Shown: positions 59,627-64,000 of the stretch, in pieces
How positions within the stretch are numbered: the first letter of the stretch is position 1
How the letters are laid out: each line of letters begins with the position of its first letter
Assembly: GCA_029891345.1 (NCBI GenBank)
Contig: CM057000.1
Span: 132,172,163-132,236,162 of the forward strand
Reading direction: 5' to 3'
DNA length: 64,000 nt
DNA from: Dryococelus australis
Lineage: Eukaryota > Arthropoda > Insecta > Phasmatodea > Phasmatidae
Made by a program: the position numbers and the translations under genes
Notes under the pieces: model-generated
Database searches by the model: none
Told to the model about the DNA's origin: nothing
What the model saw: the letters and a program-made list of their open reading frames with translations, nothing else

Positions 59627-59837
59627 TCACACTGTGCTAAGGGTAGGAAATGCATTTTGCTTACTCACCACCAGCTTTTGGTGCTGGTGAGAGATGTAGC
59701 CTTTTATTTTGCCCTCATATATGAGGTTGGCAACGATACACTGAGTTTCATCCAAGTCGACATCTTTCTCACCCATTACAATCATTGCCTGGAGCAAGGT
59801 GTCTATGGGTATCTGATGAGTGTTTACCAATAGGCAT
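59627..59837 (-). CDS. PCID2: PCI domain-containing protein 2 (PCID2/Thp1-like): terminal coding exon
   Basis: 69 full codons plus TGA. The exon starts with the third base of a codon (phase 2) after an ATTACAG acceptor (59838-59844 on plus). It reads [36 protein letters not shown] and [20 protein letters not shown], then FPTLSTV. Human PCID2 ends with [38 protein letters not shown] and FPPLSTVC, so similarity is very high. The insect protein lacks the last cysteine. This is the winged-helix end of the PCI domain. PCID2 works with GANP/Sac3 and DSS1 in TREX-2-type mRNA export at the nuclear pore. Upstream exons would lie at higher coordinates but were not found before the right edge. Confidence 0.95.
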
Positions 59838-60270
59838 CTGTAATACACGCAAACACATCACACATATTATAAAAGCAAACTATGATGATTACAAGAAAAT
59901 GTACAGAGTACAAAGCAAAATTAATAATCAACAACTTACTAGCTTACAGAATGTGCACAGGTGAACACAGCAAAACAAACATACAAAGACCTTAAATGCT
60001 GACAAAACTCTTTGCTGGTAGCCTCGGCTGCTGTTACAAGACGTGCATAAGAGTGCACTGCAAAACACTTACATAAAAACCTTAACCTAACGTGAACCCT
60101 TATTATATTTGGCCGTGGCCCACCTTCGGTGCACTTGACATGCACATCACAAACCCTACGTCTCGTGCACATGCGACCCATGACGGACTTATGCTGGCCG
60201 AGAGACGTCAGATGACATGATAATCTTAAAATTGTTTTGTGGTTAAGTGATTACTTTTGACGCAGTTACT
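59838..60270. other. PCID2 intron, no recognised feature
   Basis: The minus-strand 80-codon frame at 60181-59939 shows no PCID2 similarity and lacks a donor matching the exon phase, so I read it as intron. Confidence 0.5.
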
Positions 60271-60271
60271 A

Positions 60272-62100
60272 ATGTCTGAAAAATACAAAAGGTGCATATT
60301 AACCATAAAAGAAAAATCTGAAGTGGTTAGTAGGTTCAAAAAAGGTGAAAGTGTGGCAAAGTAAGCATTACATTTTGGTATTGAAGTACAAACTGTGCAA
60401 GACGTACATAAAAATAAAGATAAATTTGTAGAATATGTTAGTAGAGCAAACAGTGGTGCAGGCCTGTATCATCGAAAAACTCTCGACATGTCCGACTTCT
60501 CAGAATTGGACGAAGCTATGTGTATTTGATTAAAACAGAAACGAGCTAAAGGCATTCCTCTTTCCAGTGCTATGTACGTTAAAAAGACAAAATAATTCAT
60601 AAAACTTTAAAACTGATCAATAATTTAGTGCTTTTTCCAGATGACAGATTTGAGCAAAGGTAAGGCATACAAGAATTTGCTGAGCGGGAAGAAAAACTAA
60701 GCACAGTGAAGCAGCAAAATATTTTTAAGAAGAATTTGCAATGTTTATTGAAGAACATGGATTGTCTACACAATATCTTTAAAATATAGAGTAAACTGGA
60801 CTTTATTAGAAGGGACTAACGGTTGTTCACTGCAAAGTGAGTACTTTTGAACGGGCGCAATGAGTAACATTTGCCCAGTAAAGTTGGTAATGATGGAGAG
60901 GAAAGTAGTTCCATTGTATTAAACGTCAAAAAGAAGTGTTAGGTAAATATAAATTGTTTATCTTGATTTCTGTATTTTTTAATGCACCGAAGCGTAAAAA
61001 TTAGCAGATTTATCGAATATTTATTTTTCTAGTAATTTCAGTTCCACTTGACTGACACATGAATAAAGTGCTAAGGCACATGGCAATGTTAATTTTACAT
61101 AAGGCAGAATAATACACTTCGTGCAAACAAGGAGATCTTACACAGGGCTTTCAAAAGTGCTCATTTTACTGTGAACAGCATATACCAACACATAATCTAG
61201 TAATCAAAATCAAATCACATGCTCCTGGCTATAAAGCGGCCAAAGATAGGCTGATTGTCCTTTATTGTAGGAATGCCAGCAGACTACACAAATTAAAACC
61301 AATGATTACTGGAAAGCCAAAAAATCTAAGTCTTGAACAGAAAAGACAAACTGCTTGTAAAGAATACACATCAAAAGGGAGCATGGATAGATAGCGAAAT
61401 CTTCACTAGCTGGTTTCATTCCGAATTTATACCAAGTGTAAGAGATTTTCTGCATTATCAAGGCAAACCTGCGAGAGCTGTGTTGCTAGATAACACCTCT
61501 CGCCACCCAGCCACATATAAACTCATTTCTGATGGTGACATTTTTGCTAAATATCTGCTTCCGTGTTTAACAATGACAACACATGTACCAGGGAGTCATT
61601 TCAGCTTTTAAGGAGCATTGCCACTCGAGTCTTTATCAGGTAACTACTAGAAGAGAGTTCAGATATGCATGCCTTTTGGAAATCAATATGTAAATGTTTT
61701 TGATGCTATTAACGTGATTTCTGCAGCATGGAAAAATATCAAGAACTAAAAACTTCAAAACTTATGGAAAAACACTTATCCAGAACTTCTTGAAAGTGAT
61801 TTGATAGCTTTTGAGGACCCTGGAGAGTGCACAGAGTGACTTTTAAATTTAACGGTTGAAATAGTACGGTTTGAAGAAGTGGATGTTGATAATGTAAATG
61901 AGTGGCTTATACAGTGACAAACACGAACCTATTTTCGAGTCCTCGAATTCAGAAGAAATAGTGCCGAAAGTTTGCTCATAATGAACACCAGATGAGATAG
62001 AAGACGAATCTGATGAAACTGAGAGCCACGTAAGCCTAACACATCTTGAAAAAGTTGAAAACAATGGGAAAAATTCTTGACTACATAACACAGGGAGGTT
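60272..62100 (+). pseudogene. Tigger/Jerky-like (pogo) transposase pseudogene
   Basis: ATG at 60272 opens SEKYKRCILTIKEKSEVVSR, then FKKGESVAK, one stop, and ALHFGIEVQTVQDV, a CENP-B-type N-terminal helix-turn-helix. A linker with LDEAMCI-LKQKRAKGIPLS (about 60508-60570) follows. After a MITE insertion the DDE core resumes at about 61330: KGAWIDSEIFTSWFHSEFIP and ARAVLLDNTSRHPA, the latter holding the second catalytic Asp. The C-terminus near 61880 reads VDVDNVNEWL, like Jerky/Tigger tails. Several stops and frame changes. Element ends were not found. It lies in the PCID2 intron or upstream flank, antisense to that gene. Confidence 0.82.
60815..61187. mobile_element. MITE with inverted ends (family copy 2), inserted in the Tigger pseudogene
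   Basis: The left end is ACGGTTGTTCACTGCAAAGT. The right end in reverse complement is TATGCTGTTCACAGTAAAAT. Both continue into GAGYACTTTTGAA. It is related to the copy at 30364-30598 through the shared TTCAC-GTGAGCACTTTTGA ends. About 370 bp. Confidence 0.7.
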
Positions 62101-62724
62101 TCATTTATGTCGATATCCTGTCTTTGAGGGAACAGGACTGAGAAGTGCAGGCTTACAAACACTTTTTAGTTGCTCTATGTAAATTGTATTGAATGGGCCT
62201 GTATAAACATGTGCTGGTGTAGGCTATGTAACTTCAACATTTTTATTGTGAAATTTTAATTCTTTAACTTTAAATTGCATCTTCACTAAAGATCATGTAT
62301 ACATATCCTCAATTCTATTGTTCATTGAATGCCGTATTTACTGTAGCCTATTAATAGCAGTAAAAAAGTTTTTGTAGAGTTCCATTTCTACTCACTAAGC
62401 ATGTGCAGTATCCAAGAGATTTCATTCCATTGTTTACATGTACTAATGTGTTAACTTATTATGCTGTTTGTAGCTGGAGTTATTGTTTTATGAAGAGGTA
62501 CGTTACCCGATATAAACTGTCTATTACAGATGAAAACTGCTATTGAAATAATTATTTATTAATTTACAAAGAATTGTGACAAGATTATGAGATGTTTTCC
62601 GCTTATAAACTGTGAACAAAGGCTACCTACTGAGGCATTACGCTTTTTGAGATTATTTAACGACTTCAGCTCCATCTCTCATGTTTCTTGCAAGGAGTTT
62701 CAAACTAGAAATTATTACCTTAAA
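62101..62724. other. AT-rich non-coding stretch
   Basis: No feature recognised between the transposase pseudogene and the LTR. Confidence 0.45.
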
Positions 62725-64000
62725 AAGTGAGATTGTAATGTCTGCCTTGCAGTTTTTATTATTCACCCCCGGTCCATCATATTCATGCTAGGAGGACAAG
62801 CCAGTTCATCTACTCCCCGCTAGATTGCACTAGTATATCGCTTGTCTTTTGTTTTTCATCCTCTTCCAGCCGGCCCGTGATGTTACAGAGGCAAGTCGTA
62901 CATTCACATACCCCGCTCAGGAAACCACCCTTCGCTTTAGTGGCACCATTCAATTAGCATTGGGCACCGGCCCACGACGAGTATATAAGCTGAGATGGCC
63001 TGCGTCTCTACGCAAGTTTTTTTATGTTGCCAGCACACATTGCTCGGATCCAATTAAATTGCCAAACCTTTTCCAGCACTCATTGCTCGTAACTGATCAC
63101 CCTGTTATAAGCTTAGCTTTTTTAACACCCGTTGTGCCTAGCACGCATTGTTCAGGTCCACACCAGTGTTACGTCAAATATTGTATTGTTGTCATCGTTC
63201 CAGCATGCACTGCTTGGAATAACTCCCCTGTTGACGGTATTCATTAATCATTAGCAAAGCTTGCAGTAGGGTAGGTCTGCGTCAGTTAGGAGATATTCCG
63301 TTATGTACCTCGCACCCCTACACCCCCGTTGATCTCAATGGATCCTATCCTAGTCTTTGTAAAGACTATCATCCTGCCACTTTCATGCTTAGTTTCCCAC
63401 GCAATTGTCAGCAATAACGTTACATTGTTTTCAACAACACATACGAATCAATGCATGAAATTATGCCACAGTAATTCTCACACGCATTACCTTGTTCAGT
63501 CGGTCGCCTCTACCGACCACCTTAACGGATAGTTTTCGAGGTTTGAAGCCCGCATAGCTGGCCCCAAGCTAGAGTGCTAAAATAAAACTTGAGTGGCCTA
63601 TTCTTTGAGTACCTTCTGTGTAGTCATAGAACCTTGTAGTTACTCTTGTTACGTACTCACACGTATTCACGTGGGATTTGCTCAAACGAACCTCACACTT
63701 ATTATGAGCACAATCACACACTATAGCCAGCCTTCCTTCCACCAATACTGGATTGTGGGAATGGAAGAGCTCTCACAGGTACACTGTCTGTGAAACCGCA
63801 GGCGATTACTTCTCCCCGGAGCGGAATCCGCTGGGGACGCGTACCCCCAAAGTGGACAGATGGCTACCAGGCCACGCACCCTAGCGGTGATAAGATGTCC
63901 TTGAACTACAGGTGAATACCTGTGGGTGCAACAGAGCTTGGTGGAGTAATTTCCAACATCCTGATGCCTTTTGCAAAAAGGAGGGTATTGAAGGAGTAGG
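62725..64000 (+). mobile_element. LTR (with start of internal region) of a retrotransposon fossil, running off right edge
   Basis: TATATAAGC near 62980-62988 and AATAAA near 63581-63586 are spaced as in the left-edge LTR. Between them four copies of a CCAGCACNCATTGCTCGGA-type motif occur (near 63029, 63076, 63138 and 63202). Upstream the CTTCCAGCC..TGATGTTACAG stretch corresponds to CTCCAGCC..TGACGTCACAG in the left copy. The LTR's start (about 62725-62740) and end (about 63750-63820) are approximate. The remaining 200 bases may be leader or gag start and were not identified. It points out of the window, opposite to the left copy. Confidence 0.5.

Noticed and set aside
59939-60181. Minus-strand frame as the next PCID2 exon
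   Set aside because: No similarity to PCID2 and no donor in the required phase before 59837.

Overview
This is nuclear DNA from an animal, most likely an insect. It holds pieces of two host genes with introns and GT-AG splice sites, a dense load of insect-type transposons, and a large nuclear copy of mitochondrial DNA (NUMT). The NUMT keeps the ancestral insect mitochondrial gene order (nad2-W-C-Y-cox1 ... K-D-atp8-atp6-cox3-G-nad3-A-R-N-S1-E-F-nad5-H-nad4 ... nad6-cytb) and reads with TGA as tryptophan. The large introns and repeat load suggest an insect with a big genome, perhaps a polyneopteran; that last step is inference.

Host genes. (1) The last three coding exons of cytoplasmic alanyl-tRNA synthetase lie on the + strand at 8703-8873, 8959-9072 and 27309-28256. 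The last exon holds the end of the normal AlaRS C-Ala domain. It then continues in frame through a 45-residue linker into a complete glutathione-S-transferase-like domain closely resembling the N-terminal domain of elongation factor 1B gamma (eEF1G). An AlaRS-GST fusion is not part of the usual description of AlaRS and is the main discovery candidate. (2) The last coding exon of PCID2, a TREX-2-type PCI protein, lies on the - strand at 59627-59837. Its upstream exons were not found.

Layout. 1-1560: an LTR element fossil running off the left edge. 1560-8700: upstream AlaRS intron or flank, with a Helitron (2643-3252) and a degenerate tandem array. 8703-28256: AlaRS exons around an 18.2-kb last intron. 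That intron holds a Penelope-like fragment, the NUMT (about 9655-23712) and an element with about 1-kb terminal inverted repeats (about 24021-27083). Inside the NUMT are a 5'-inverted LINE in nad5, a pogo/Tigger-like element inside that LINE, and a second LINE in nad2. 28257-44690: mostly non-coding, with MITE-like elements at 30364-30598, 35143-36587 and 41293-43976, a GC-richer block at 36600-39420 and a hAT remnant at 39770-40370. 44691-50315: a hAT element with a perfect 8-bp target duplication and a smaller hAT MITE nested in it. 50800-54235: a broken BEL/Pao fossil. 54905-57756: a DUF4817-type fragment and a pogo/Tigger-like element. 59322-62100: PCID2 terminal exon, then a Tigger/Jerky-like transposase pseudogene with a nested MITE. 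62725-64000: a second LTR, a diverged relative of the one at the left edge, facing out of the window.

The nesting gives a relative chronology for the AlaRS intron: NUMT insertion first, then the LINEs, then the Tigger-like element. No functional RNA gene, CRISPR array or operon-like cluster was seen. Domain calls come from reading translations and from remembered family sequences; no database search was run.
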